From Hysterium pulicare CBS 123377 (Eukaryota; Ascomycota; Dothideomycetes; Hysteriales; Hysteriaceae), in contig AJFK01000534.1 of assembly GCA_000467715.1 (NCBI GenBank), positions 43,591 through 107,590 of the forward strand: a stretch of DNA of 64,000 nt, in the 5' to 3' direction. The notes below the pieces were generated by a model. It made no database searches. It was not told the DNA's origin and saw only the letters and a program-made list of their open reading frames with translations. Of this stretch, positions 1 to 11,400 are shown piece by piece (position 1 is the first letter of the stretch; each line of letters begins with the position of its first letter). A program made the translations under genes and the position numbers.

Positions 1-1036
1 AACGGGCACGGGCAAGTTTAACCTTATCCATAGTTGCCCCTGATTTACGACGCTAATGCAAGGGGGGATTGGGCTGAAACCAGTGCGCCGGGAGCCAGAT
101 CCAACGCGTGGGATTTCATTGGCGGTCTGTGCTTTTGCTTGAGCCGCTGCGGGATGGGGTGAAATGGGGGAAATTTGGGACGCATGGCCACCATCATTGG
201 TGCTATATAATTTCGTATTGGGCGGTAGCTGAAATACCTCGATGATGGTATGTCATGCATGTAGGTGAGGATCGCTCTTAAAACCCCTTGGGATAGTAGT
301 ACCAAGTCAGTTCCGGAAGCAAGTAAAACGAAGCAAAGCAAAACACTCGGTACCGAAAGAACATAGAACAACATACACATCCCATCTCAACCCAAAACCA
401 GACCTACATAGAACTTTGGTACGATTGAAACAGAATTGGCCTCGAAGTACGAGGTCGAAACCGTACGCTCCCATGGTTCGTAAACTTTTAGAGAAACACG
501 AAGCCTCTCAGCACGAATCCGATTCAGGTAACCTACATTAACGAATCAGGTGGCAGTATGACGGGTTGTAGACGGCCAGCCAGCCCGTCAGACGTTCCTT
601 TTTCCGAAGGCGTAGCTGAGCTCTTGACGTGAATGTTATTATGCCCCTCAGTTCCTTTCCTTTGACCTGGCGTTAGACCTTATTATCGATATACTTGAAT
701 CTTTGGAGTCTTCTTTTAGTATGTCTAGCTACCTTGAGACCCGAACTCGTCTTCCATAGCATGACGGAACTGACTCCGGGCACCAGACATCCGACCACAC
801 CGCTCAGACTCTAAATTAGACTCTACCAAGCATAACACGACCAGTCTCTACTTATTTGATATTGGTTCGTCTAGACTCGACCAGAGACTTGTATAGCTGC
901 GGCCATCCTCTTCACGAAGCTCGTTTACAAATCAAAGACTGGTTTAATATCATCTCTTCAAATCTACGTTTCCGGTTGTTTCAAAGAACCGTTGATTTAC
1001 TTCACGACTGCCTTTTTCTTTGCCACGTTCACGTCT
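1..1036. other. Intergenic, no gene seen
   Basis: I see no open frame with recognisable protein character and no RNA gene here. The right part should hold the promoter of the CFEM gene that starts at 1037. Confidence 0.6.
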
Positions 1037-1655
1037 ATGAAGATGAAGTTCACCACTACCATCATCGCCTTCGTTGCTTCCGTTGCGCTTGTCAGTGCTC
1101 AAGACCTGAGTAGCATCCCAGCTTGCGCCGTAAGTCCAGCCCTGGTCTCTTGAAACCAGCTTCTCGTCCATTTGAATTGGATAGTCACCACATCTCTTGT
1201 TCTCCAGCCTCGGCTACCTCTCTGACCACAAAGAGTAACGAGACTGACATACCGAACCACAGATCCCCTGCTTCGCAGCCGCAATCCCCAATTCGGGCTG
1301 CAAAGTCAGCGACACAACTTGCCAATGCACAACCGGTAAAAACAGCATCACAGCCTCAGTAGCGCAATGCCTTCCCTCCAAATGCTCGACCGATGACCAG
1401 GCCAAGACTCTCCAGGCCTCCGAAGACATATGTGCGAAAGCAGGTGTGACGGTCGCTGTTTCTGTGTCTACCGCTTCCGCGACTGGATCTGCGACCGCGA
1501 AGAGCTCGGGAGCGAGCGCAAGTTTGACGGGATCGGCATCGACGAGTGCGAGTGCGAGTGCGGCGGCGCAGAGTGCGGGCGCCGCTGGAGAGATGAGAGG
1601 GAATTTGATGGGATTGAGTGCGGCGGTTCTGGGGGCTGCTGTTTTAGGATTTTGA
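1037..1655 (+). CDS. CFEM-domain GPI-anchored surface protein
   Basis: Two exons, 1037-1129 and 1263-1655, joined by a GTAAGT...CAG intron in phase 0, give 161 residues. The protein starts with a signal peptide (MKMKFTTTIIAFVASVALVS, cleaved near SAQ). Next comes a CFEM domain with exactly eight cysteines: one in exon 1 (IPACA) and seven in exon 2 (IPCF, SGCK, TTCQC, AQCL, SKC, DIC). The aspartate in CKVSDTTCQC is at the position used for haem-iron binding in characterised CFEM proteins. A Ser/Thr/Ala-rich stalk follows, then a C-terminal hydrophobic tail (GLSAAVLGAAVLGF) typical of a GPI-attachment signal. CFEM proteins are fungal cell-wall or membrane proteins linked to haem uptake, adhesion and sometimes virulence; the role here is not shown. 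Most of the coding sequence lies in exon 2, so a single-exon gene call would miss the signal peptide and first cysteine. Confidence 0.93.
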
Positions 1656-1884
1656 GGTGACTGAGAGATAGGTGCGGGATCGGTAGGGTAGTCAAAGGCC
1701 CGCTGGTCGGAGTGAATCATCTCTTGTATCTATTGGGGGGTTCTGGTCTTGGAACTATGGAATGGATTTGGTCTTGTATTCTTCCTTCCATTCATATCTT
1801 CTTGTCCAGGTCCGGTTTGGAAAATGTGTTCCTAGTCAACTAGATTGTAATTTCTGTCTTTCATATACTTGAATCAAGCGGCTG

Positions 1885-3060
1885 TCAGGACGCTGCCAGT
1901 GCATTCATCCATTTCCCCGACCATGCCGTAAACTCATCTTCCTTTCCTTCCCAGCTTAGCTTCACCATGCCCGCAGCAATCTTAGCATCCTCGCAGCATT
2001 TTTCAAGCAGGTTCTTTACTCCGTCGCCGTCCAGATCATAAAACGCGCTTGCGAGGTCGTCCACCGATTCGGGTATTGATTTCAACAGTACCATGAGCTG
2101 ATCCAGCATCTTCATCTTGTCTCCTGCTACCCCATTCGTGCCATCTCCATTCGATTGACATGATGCAGACGCAGATGGCGGAAAGGTCTTTAGTCTCCTC
2201 TTGACAAGTGCTTGATACAGCATACCCAACATCTTCAATCTTTTTACGCTCGTGTCCAGAAGCACCTTCAACTCCTTGTCATCCTTGCCCAACTTGTTCG
2301 CTGCGCCAAAGATATCATCTTCATCTCCAAAACCATCCTCATCCTCTTCTCCACTCCCTACAACACCATCCTCTGCACCATCGTCTCCAGCATCCTCACC
2401 CCACTCTTTAAGCTCATTAACAGCATCCAGTAATACGCCTCTCCACTCCTCTGCTTTTCTAACAACGACACCAACAATTCCATTATCACATGTCTTGAGA
2501 AGCGCATCGCAAGACTCCCATACCACGCCCGTGGCGGCCAATATTTCATTTCTCTCTGCCTCAGTTACACCTTGATCTTTTCCCTTCCCGCTAGTCTTCT
2601 CACCATCGTCATTGAAGGCCTTTCCCTCCGCAACCGACAAGAGGCAAGCAATGACTTCTCCCCACCCGCCCAGGACTCTCCTCACTTGAGCCCTCAATTC
2701 TGCATGCATTATCTGCCCAAGTTCCGGGGTTGGTGCGGCCGCAGCCGACACCATAGCGCTGAGAATACTAGAGGTCACATCCCCGATCTTCTTACTGAGA
2801 GCGGTCGGGCTGAGGGGTGGTGTGAGAAGTAGGAGCGAGAGGGTTGTTGTGTGAGATTTGAGAAGAGTCGTCGTTGCTTTTAGGACATCGAGGGGGTTCG
2901 GAACTGTAGTCGCGGAGGAGGGAGCAGAGGCAGTAAGAGGCGTTAGAGAGGAGAGAAAGTGTGCGAGAAGGGTTTGTGTTGTTTTCGATAGATCGATCAA
3001 GGAGCGGAGGTCGCGGCTGGCTGGGTTCGTGAGGGACGATGAGTTGGTTTTCTGGGACAT
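1885..3060 (-). CDS. GCIP-family (Grap2/cyclin-D-interacting-like) protein
   Basis: A single uninterrupted frame encodes 391 residues from an ATG at 3060. It is largely helical. An N-terminal part contains LIDLSKTTQTLLAHFLSSL and a Ser/Thr-rich stretch, followed by a conserved middle (LGQIMHAELRAQVRRVLGGW). An acidic linker near residues 225-255 (EDAGDDGAEDG, EEDEDGFGDEDDIFG) precedes the C-terminal helical half. This organisation matches fungal members of the GCIP family, named after mammalian CCNDBP1, a cyclin-D/Grap2 interactor. The fungal function is not established, so the name denotes family only. It is divergent from arp6 across a 1 kb gap. Family assignment is by recalled similarity, not a search. 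Confidence 0.75.
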   Translation of the reverse strand: MSQKTNSSSLTNPASRDLRSLIDLSKTTQTLLAHFLSSLTPLTASAPSSATTVPNPLDVLKATTTLLKSHTTTLSLLLLTPPLSPTALSKKIGDVTSSILSAMVSAAAAPTPELGQIMHAELRAQVRRVLGGWGEVIACLLSVAEGKAFNDDGEKTSGKGKDQGVTEAERNEILAATGVVWESCDALLKTCDNGIVGVVVRKAEEWRGVLLDAVNELKEWGEDAGDDGAEDGVVGSGEEDEDGFGDEDDIFGAANKLGKDDKELKVLLDTSVKRLKMLGMLYQALVKRRLKTFPPSASASCQSNGDGTNGVAGDKMKMLDQLMVLLKSIPESVDDLASAFYDLDGDGVKNLLEKCCEDAKIAAGMVKLSWEGKEDEFTAWSGKWMNALAAS

Positions 3061-4093
3061 GTTTGTGGAACAGTTGTGACAATTATACCAGGAAGAGCAT
3101 CTAAGATAGATGTCATAGGGATCGCATACTGTAAGTAAGCCAGAGGAGAGCGAAGGGGAGGAAAGATATCAGGATGGCTCGCAATCATTTTTGAACTTGC
3201 TCCGAATCCGACGCCGGGTCGTTTCGTTTCCCCGCAAACATGAAGTGTGGCTATTTTACGGAGCGAGATTCGTTTGAAGCAGGCATTCTCGGTGAATTCT
3301 GAGGTTTGAGTGGTTCAATTGACAAGTCCTCTGACTTGCTAGTCATTGTTCACAACCTGTTTTCATTCTATCAAACATCTCGCAAAGCCTGTGTACCAAT
3401 GCATTTCTATAAACTTCAACGAAGACTCGCAACAGAACGACGTTTTAAACACCAACTGCTGCCTTTGACGATTACGACCGATTGTATTGGTTCGTGAGTA
3501 ACTACCGGAATATCTATTACTCCCGCGGCAGAAGACCGCGTTAGGAAGACGGTTACCCGCCGTCAAAAACTACTAGATAACACGGAAATGTGCGTTGGAG
3601 TACTTTTCGCTCTCTCAATCCATGATTGAAGCAATATAGTACTTGCAGGGGATCATGATCTTAGGCGCACTGAAAGCTAATTCATTTTCTTCCGAGAGCG
3701 TTCCTTTCTCTGAAGGTTGATGAGGACTGTGACAGCTGGAGAGCAACAGACAACATTTCATGCCGTCGCCAACCTACCTAGATACACAAGACTGGTAAAT
3801 GATTGGACTCTAGGAACAAAATTTCGGATACCCGTAAAAGAATTTAATTACCCAAGTTGCGGGAGATGAAGGAGAGACGGAATGACAGATGGGAACAGTG
3901 AAATTAACATACTATTTCTTGACAGGGTCGACTGCTAAAACTTGCACTCATTCCTGGCCGACTAAGATATGGTTAACGTGCGTGGATGATGTTGAAGATG
4001 AGTAAGCCAGACACCACGTGATTCTGCGGATACAATTTCTTATGAACAAATCTTGGAATGCATACTTATTTAAAGATCCACCTCTCTTTACAA
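3061..4093. promoter_or_regulatory. Divergent intergenic region, GCIP-like gene / arp6
   Basis: About 1 kb between two divergent start codons. It has AT-rich and CT-rich patches but no convincing gene or RNA. The promoters of both neighbours must lie here. An in-frame ATG at 4058 could add 12 residues to Arp6; I preferred 4094. Confidence 0.6.
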
Positions 4094-5627
4094 ATGCCTC
4101 CCAAAGGCTCCCGCAAAGCACCTGTGGATCCCCTATCGCCTCAAACCCTGGTACTCGACAATGGCGCCTACACCATTAAAGCCGGCCTCATCTCCAATTC
4201 CTCTGACAACTCGCCTTCTTACGACGACTGCATAGTTCTTCCCAACTGTATAGCGCGCAGCAGCCGTGACAAACGCATCTACGTAGCCTCCGAACTCGAA
4301 AAATGCGTTGACTTCGGAGAAATCGCGTTCAGGCGCCCCGTCGAGAAAGGATTCATCGTGAACTGGGAGGCAGAGAAGGCGATCTGGGAACATGAGTTCT
4401 TCAGTGATGGAGCGGGTTTAAGGGTATGGGAGCAAGATCCTGGTTGTGTTGTGTGAGATGAAATGAGGTGTGCTGAAGAAGTTTGATACTAGTGTGATCC
4501 TCACGAGACGAATTTGCTGCTTACGGAGGCACCGAATTGTCCGGCGAGCTTGCAGAGGAATTGCGATGAGATGGTTTTTGAGGAGTTTGAGTTTGCGAGT
4601 TATGGTAGGTGTATAGGTACGTTCTAATCCGCCCAGACTTCTCCACATCACTCAAGCGGAGGCTTTTGAAGTCAAGTTGATTAATCAATTCACAGGGCCA
4701 ACGTTCAATGCTTGGCATCCTAATCCCTCTCTGTCCAACCTACCTCCAGAATGCCTCCTCCTAATCGATACGTCCTACTCCAGCACAACCATAACCCCCC
4801 TCTACGCCGGCCGTCCCATCCACCCCGCAATCCGCCGTCTCACAGTTGGCGGCAAGCTCCTCACAAACTACCTCAAGGAGCTCTCATCCCTCCGACACTA
4901 CAACATGCTCGAAGAAACACACCTGCTAAATACTATAAAGGAGGAGGTATCTTTCATATCCCCCTCCGCGCGATCCTTCGCCCATGATCTCGACCGTACA
5001 TGGAAAGGTACGCTGGGAAATAAAAGGGTTTTGGATTCGACTATAGTCGTGGATTACGTATTGCCGGATTATGAGGGGAGGAGTAAAGGGTTTGCGCGTG
5101 CACATGATCCTGTCAAGGCGCGTATGAGAGGGAGAGGAGTTCAGGGCCTCCCAAGGGAGGATGTGCTGCCGTTAGGGAATGAACGATTTGCAGTGCCGGA
5201 GCTGCTTTTCTCGCCCGGAGACATTGGAATAAGGGAGGCCGGGCTGCCAGAAACGGTCACGCAGAGCATGAGCGTTCTACCCGAAGCACTGAGAGTAGCG
5301 ATGCTGTGTAATGTCCTCGTTGTGGGAGGTAACTCACTCATTCCCGGTTTCATGGAGAGGTTGTAAGTCTAACGATTCTTTCTCATAACTTTTCTCTCTC
5401 TTTCTTCTAACCCCGTGCTCAGAGAATCCGAACTCCGCGCCCTTGTTCCCTCTGAATACCCTCTCAACATCACTCACGCGGAAGACCCCATCAAGCACAC
5501 CTGGCTCGGCGGAGCACACTTCGCAAGCAATCGGGAACTACTCCGAACGGTCATGGTATCCAAAGCAGAGTATGACGAACATGGATCTACGTGGGTGGGA
5601 AAGAAGTTCGCTGGTGACATGAAATGA
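4094..5627 (+). CDS. arp6: Actin-related protein Arp6, SWR1 complex subunit
   Basis: Four exons (4094-4423, 4493-4616, 4696-5362, 5423-5627) give 441 residues; all junctions are GT-AG and keep frame. The start shows the actin-fold phosphate-binding signature (TLVLDNGAYTIKAGL near residue 18). It is followed by Arp6-type blocks RRPVEKGFIVNWE, CDPHETNLLLTEAPNCP and VFEEFEFASYGRCIGPTFNAWH. The C-terminal part has VVGGNSLIPGFMERL and TWLGGAHFAS, the latter at the position of the actin WIGG motif. Arp6 is a nuclear actin-related subunit of SWR1, the remodeller that exchanges H2A for H2A.Z, and is needed for Swc2/Swc6 binding in yeast. Exons 2 and 4 are short and easily missed. The alternative start at 4058 would only add MHTYLKIHLSLQ. 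Confidence 0.93.
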
Positions 5628-6092
5628 TGACCCTGAAATTAGATGAATAATAGATAGCAATGACAATACTTGAACTCAGATACCCAGCGAACGACAATCT
5701 AAACGATTTCATTAAAGGAACAATATATTTCTATCTTTGGCAAACATTCATGCTTCACAGCTCGAAATGTGTTCCATTTCGTTTCCTCTTACTCGCAGCT
5801 GTTTCTCTTCGAATCGCTTTACTAAAGACCTACAAAATCTGAACAATAATCCGGAAGCAAACAATCACGACGATAGGATTAGAAGATAGGCAATAATCAT
5901 AACATTTCGAATTACTAAGATTCACCATGACACATCTACTTGTCCATTGCTAGCCCAGCCGCAGCCATCCAGTAGACTGCTGACTACCCGTTTACACAAG
6001 ACCCCCTCACAGTTGCACCTAGACGCTCGCAAAACGCCAAACCCCGACTCAAGGCGAGCCTTAAAGCCTGCTATTTTGCACCTCAGTCTTAC
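5628..6092. other. Convergent 3' region, arp6 / brl1
   Basis: 465 bp between two stop codons on opposite strands. It is AT-rich and most likely made of the two 3' untranslated regions and their polyadenylation signals. No gene is seen. Confidence 0.6.
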
Positions 6093-7877
6093 CTACCTGA
6101 ACATAATCTTCTTCTGCGGACTACTCGCCGCACTCTGCGCCGGTTCCATACCCGCCAAATTCGGCATACTCTGCGTCGCCATCCCCTGCAACATATGCTG
6201 ATTCATGCTTCCATACGGGGTAAAATACCCCTGTTGTCCACCATGCTCGATAAAGCCGCCACTGGGGAAACGTTGCGGGGTGGCGGGCGGAGGCGGATAG
6301 GAGAAGGAGTCGTGGTGGGGAGGCGGAGTGGGATGTTTGGAGCGGAAGAGACCAAATGCCCAGTTGGAAAGGTTGAAGCCGCAGAAAATGATGATGGCGG
6401 TGAAGAACTAGAGTGATGTGGTGAGTAATTTGGGTTCATTAGGGGTTTCCGAGATAGTGGTCTTCGGAGGCGTATCATCGGGTGTCTCAGGGCTGTGAGG
6501 AGGGTACTCGTTGTTGTGGGGATAGGGATAGTGGTGCTGAACATAGACCAGAAGGTATCTAGGGAGACAGATCCACAGTATGAAAAAGAAGAGAATGCAT
6601 ACCATGGACTTATAGCTGAACTCCTCCACAAAGGAATTAAAAATCTGAGCGAATGTTCGCGCTGAGACGCTTGCTCGAGCCACCTTCTTAGGATCGCGCT
6701 GCATACATGATTCCCAGTTACTGCAAACGGTCTCCATGGCCGGGACTCGGGTGGTCCGGTCGCATCTATTATCCCGGTAGTTCGTGGCGCAAGCCGCGAT
6801 CTCGAGAATGATTTCTGATTCGGCCTTCTTGGCTTGGATGTTGACTTCGTCCGTGACGGCGTGCCAGAAAGTGTAGAGAATGTAGATGACAGAGAAGACC
6901 AGGAAGAAGTTTAAGAGTAGTTGGATGTAGTAGGAGAGGATGTGCGGGAGACCAGGATGATGTTCAATGAAGGAGAAAATATTGCCGATAGTAGACCCTG
7001 TTGACTGATTTGGCACATTCTGTTCATTTGAGATGTCATCCTCCTGCCCGTTCTTATTCTTTTTGGAACCCTTCTTGCGTCCACGCCGTGGTCGATCCGT
7101 CTCTTCATCTGAATAAAAATCATCATCCAGAGTATGCCTCGCCAACGCTTGTTTCATACCCTTTTGTCGTCGCTTCATAATTCGACTCTCGCCTTTGCTG
7201 GAGTAGTATTCTCGGCTTCGGGAGGGACTGCTAGAGAACATGGATCTAAAATTGTCCATCATGCTCTCCCGCCTACCTGGCTTCTTGGGACTAGGAAGTT
7301 TTCGACCGTCGCCACCATGGGTGAAATTCTTGCTCGTCTTGCCCCATCCACTCATGCCCGCATCAGGCGTCGCCTCGCTATCTGCTCCGTTATTATGGTC
7401 CGGTGTATTCGGTGTTTCGCCGCCAGAAGAATCTACGATAGATTTAGGTGTGCGAAGTGCCCAAACAGATTGTGAAGTCGGCGTTTGTGGTAGGGTTTTG
7501 CTCAAGGCAGATTGATCGAGGAAGTGGGTTTGGGAGGCTGGGTCGCGGAGTCGGAGGCGGTTGGGGTCTGGGGTTTGAAAGCCTCTTGATTTTGTGGGCG
7601 AGTCGGATTGACTATGTGTACCTATATTGCCGAAAGAATGATCGACACCGGTCAGTTCTGCAAATTCTCTAGGATGTTTCGTGGGATGTGACCACGGGTG
7701 GGGAGTTGGGGGAGGTGTAGGAGGTGCGGGAGGTTTGGGAGGCTCACGCTTTTTCGCCGCACCATGGGAGATGTTGTTCTTAATGGCCATTCCGAAGGTT
7801 GAATTCTCTCCTGCAAGACTGTGCCTGTTCTCGTACTGGAAGTCCATTGGAGTTACTCCATTGTTGCGGTCCTCCAT
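6093..7877 (-). CDS. brl1: Brl1/Brr6-family nuclear envelope membrane protein
   Basis: Two exons, 7877-6603 and 6407-6093, encode 529 residues. If the intron is read through, the frame runs on to a false C-terminus, so the correct 104-residue tail sits in exon 2. Residues 1-300 are disordered, basic and Ser/Pro-rich. The conserved core starts near GNIFSFIEHHPGLPHIL. A first membrane segment follows (YYIQLLLNFFLVFSVIYILYT). Then comes a lumenal loop with four cysteines (CATNYRDNRC and CSNWESC) that form disulfides in this family, and a second membrane segment split by the intron, SYKSM in exon 1 and FFTAIIIFCGFNLSNWAFGL in exon 2. Brl1/Brr6 proteins act in nuclear pore assembly and nuclear membrane lipid homeostasis. 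The tail after the membrane segment is Pro/Gln-rich. Confidence 0.9.
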
Positions 7878-8427
7878 GTTTGATACGCGACAGGTGCTTG
7901 CGAGGATGCGAGTCTTGAGCTGCTGCGGGTGAAGTGGGCGTTGCTAGGAGATTCCGCCGGTAAACAACAACGTTGTGTGGCTGGTGCTGTGGCGGAAGAG
8001 CTTGGCACCCGGGCATGTGGTGGCGTTGTCTCCGTCCCTTGAAACTCGTTTGTCAAGCGCAGGGGAGCTGGAGTTTATGTGCAGATAGATGAGTGATTTG
8101 TGAGTCTACTTGGTCCTTCACGTTGGTATATACCACCCAGATAATATCACATTTGGATGCTGGCATTGTACAATGTCTAATTCATCTGTTTCCAAGGCAG
8201 CAGGCCATTCATAGGCCGTATCAAATCACACAGATCCAAGTACATTCACAATGTTGCACAGCCAAACTCTTATGAGAAACATTATATTGGCACTATATAC
8301 AAGATATCTAGAAAGCCATGTGCATTATCGAGACTCTATACGCATCGATGAGGATATCGCTAATCTAAAAAACACAGAGCCCAGAGAAACTCCTGATCTA
8401 GTAAAAAAGCGCGATAATCTAACTACT
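7878..8427. promoter_or_regulatory. Intergenic: brl1 promoter and fas1 3' UTR
   Basis: 550 bp between the start of the minus-strand brl1 gene and the stop of the minus-strand fas1 gene. No coding frame stands out. It should contain the brl1 promoter (left part) and the fas1 3' untranslated region (right part). Confidence 0.55.
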
Positions 8428-11400
8428 TTAAGCTGCCTGGGCTGTTGCTTTTGGCTCCTCCTTCTCCTCGTATTTGTCCCAATTCGCGAGAATGTTGCCA
8501 ATCTTAGGCGAGTTGGTTAACCTGTATACATCTTCAAAGTATTCCTTCGTAAGCTCAAAGGGCTTGGCCGTGACGTTAGGAATGTATTTGCCAATGAGTT
8601 TGGATGGATCGATTGAGGTTTTGTGAATCTTCTTGAGCAAAAAGCTCCGGAAAGGCTTGACTCCTGATCGCAAGAAAGTGCTGTGGAAGGGAACGTCGAT
8701 GCCTTTGAGTGGGATAGTGGCGAAGCCTCGTTGGAGGTCCAATGGCTGTGGCTTGCCCTCGGTCTCTTTAGCGCAGCCCTTAATGATCTCAACCAAGTGG
8801 GACTTGACATCCTCAAGAGACATGGTTTGCATCAACGCCTGGATGTCGATCTTCTGTGCCTTAAGGTAGTTGAGAACGTTCGTAAGACAATCAAGGGCAC
8901 GGAGGTCACCAGCGCAAACGTATTGCATATTGGCGATGTTGTAGTTGACAATTTCCAACAGCCACCCAGTTTGTTCAGAGATGTTCTCTACGACATACTG
9001 CAGGGCTTGTTCGTTGAAGGTCTTGGAAATCCTGCTTGGGTTGACAGCGCACATGGAGTAATTTGACCGGCCAGTTTCGTCACGTTCGACGGCTACTTGC
9101 ATTGTCAACCCACGGTAGAATACAACAGACACCAAGCTCTCAATGGGCATGACCTCAGCAAGGGCAGCAAGAGCAGAGTACTCGCCGAGAGAGTGGCCTG
9201 CGAAACTGCTGTCTCGTCCAACCAGGCCCTTTGAGCGCATGTCTTCGAAGGATGCCTTCTCCATGAGGGTCAATGCCGGCTGTGTGAACTGCGTTGCTGA
9301 GAGCAATCCGGTAGGTGATCGGTAGGTGTACGAAGTCGTATTCTCGTCGATCTCCTTGAAGATCTTCTCCGACTTGATAGAGCCATCGGCACTGACGGTC
9401 TCGAAGGTCATAGACATGTAGTTTTGACGAATAGCTTTACCAACGGGGCCACCGAAATGAATGGTGAGCTCCTTGGGATTGTTCTTGACGATATTGGTGA
9501 TAGCAAAGCCTTAGAGAAATTAGTTCAAGTAAACGTAGTTTTGGGATTTGAAGCTTACCATAGTTGTCCATGAAATGCTTGTCGGCACGATCCCAAACTT
9601 CCTTCGCAACCTCGCTGCTTGCATAAAGATCCATACCCATACCCTGCTCTTGAGAGCCTTGGCCAGTGAAGACATAAGCAGACGTTGGTTGCTCTACTTC
9701 GGCTTCACCCAGCAGAACCTTCTCCTCAGTCTCCTTATTGCTAGCCTCAATCTTAATAATCTTGCGACCAGAAACCATTCCGATGTGTTGAAGCTTGACG
9801 TCAATAATGTCGTCTGGAAGAACCATTCCGACCAAATTGACATGGAAGCTTCGAACACGACCGATGTGGTTTTCAGCTGCCCATGTTTCAACCAAGCTCC
9901 TCACAGCTGCACTTGAATACATGCCATGAGTGATGGTACCGGGGAGGTTCGCATAACTAGAGAAGACGCGCGAAACGTGAATTGGGTTGTAATCACCAGA
10001 AACACGAGCATAAGTCTCATTGGATGCAGGTGCCTTCAGCGTGAGGGGGGTCTTGCCGTTCAGCGGGATAGGGTTTTCGAAGTTAACGGGCTGATCGACA
10101 ACCGAGCCATTGCGCTCCAGGTAATCGAGAACAGGATTACCGTATGAGACACCAGATTGATAATCAACCGACGCAATTTGAATGATCTCCTTGGTTGGCA
10201 ATTCGAGCAGAACCTCGCCCACCGTCTGAACGGAGCTGAACGCAGTCTTATTCTTGTAGCGAACAAAGGTCTGGAGCTTGAAAGTCAAAGTCTTATTTAG
10301 AAGCTCAAATTCGGGCTCTTCCATATTGAACCACTCCTTGGACCGCAGAATGGCAATATCCTTAGAGGTGGCGAGTTGAAGCTGGATGGGAGACTCGATC
10401 TTTCTCTGGAATGTGTTCTCAAAATCGGTGTAAGTGCCACGGTACAAGAATTGGCTGGTAACTTCCATGACAGGAGCGCCATCCCTAGTGATGGTACCAC
10501 AGACTTCGACCATCTTACCAGAGTCCTGATTGATGACCGCGTTGACTTGAGCAGTGGTGTCCAAGATGTCACCCTTCTTCAAAGGCTCAGCACCAGGAAT
10601 CATGCGGAAACCGTTAGAAAGATGCACGAGTTTTAGGAGGTCTCCGTCAATGACTCGCGGGAAGATAGGTTTGGTGATGGCCTTCCAGCCAACCACGATG
10701 GCAAAGTCCATGGGAGCCCAAACCTGTTTGCCAGGGCGTTCAACGAATGCCTCTCCGGTGTTTCCCACAGCATGGACAAAATCGTTGATAGCTTCGCTCG
10801 TGACAGTGGCTTTTCCGCCGTCGAAGTTGGAGGTGACGGGCGCGTCGAAAGGACATTCCTCGTCGCCAAACCAGATTTTGTAGTAAAACTCTTTGATTCT
10901 ATCATTACGGGCTTCCATTACTTCTCGAATAGGAGCATATCCTGTCTCTGGATGGTATGTAAATCTGAGCGAGAGGGCGGCGGGCTTCTTCAAAACGGTG
11001 CGTTCCTCAATCATCTCGACAAGGATCTCACGGTTTTGGCTCATGCTAATCTCGACCGTCTTTACGTGTTTGCCACCATGGTGTGGCTCCTTGATAGTGA
11101 TGACCGTCTTTGTAGGCTCGTCAGGATAGGCGATCTCAACCATCATACCCGATGTAGGGTTGAACACCCGCTGCATGGGATTCGTCTGGAATCTCTTTCC
11201 CTGAACGAAGACGTCTGCGGTGAAGAAAGCGTGCCTCCAAGAATAGGATTTGCCGGCTAAGAGCTGCATCCAGGAGTTGATATCTGGTAGAGTGGCATTT
11301 GGTACGGAGGAGAGGCGATAAATAACTTTATCTTCGAACTCGGAAACAGTAAGACCTTCCACTTCGATGGTTTCGGCCGCACCAAGTAGTTTGCTTCCAA

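Noticed and set aside
6408-6602. Read-through C-terminus of the Brl1-like protein (ending NEPKLLTTSL)
   Set aside because: It lies between a GTATGC donor and a CTCTAG acceptor, and exon 2 restores the conserved second membrane segment, so it is intron sequence.
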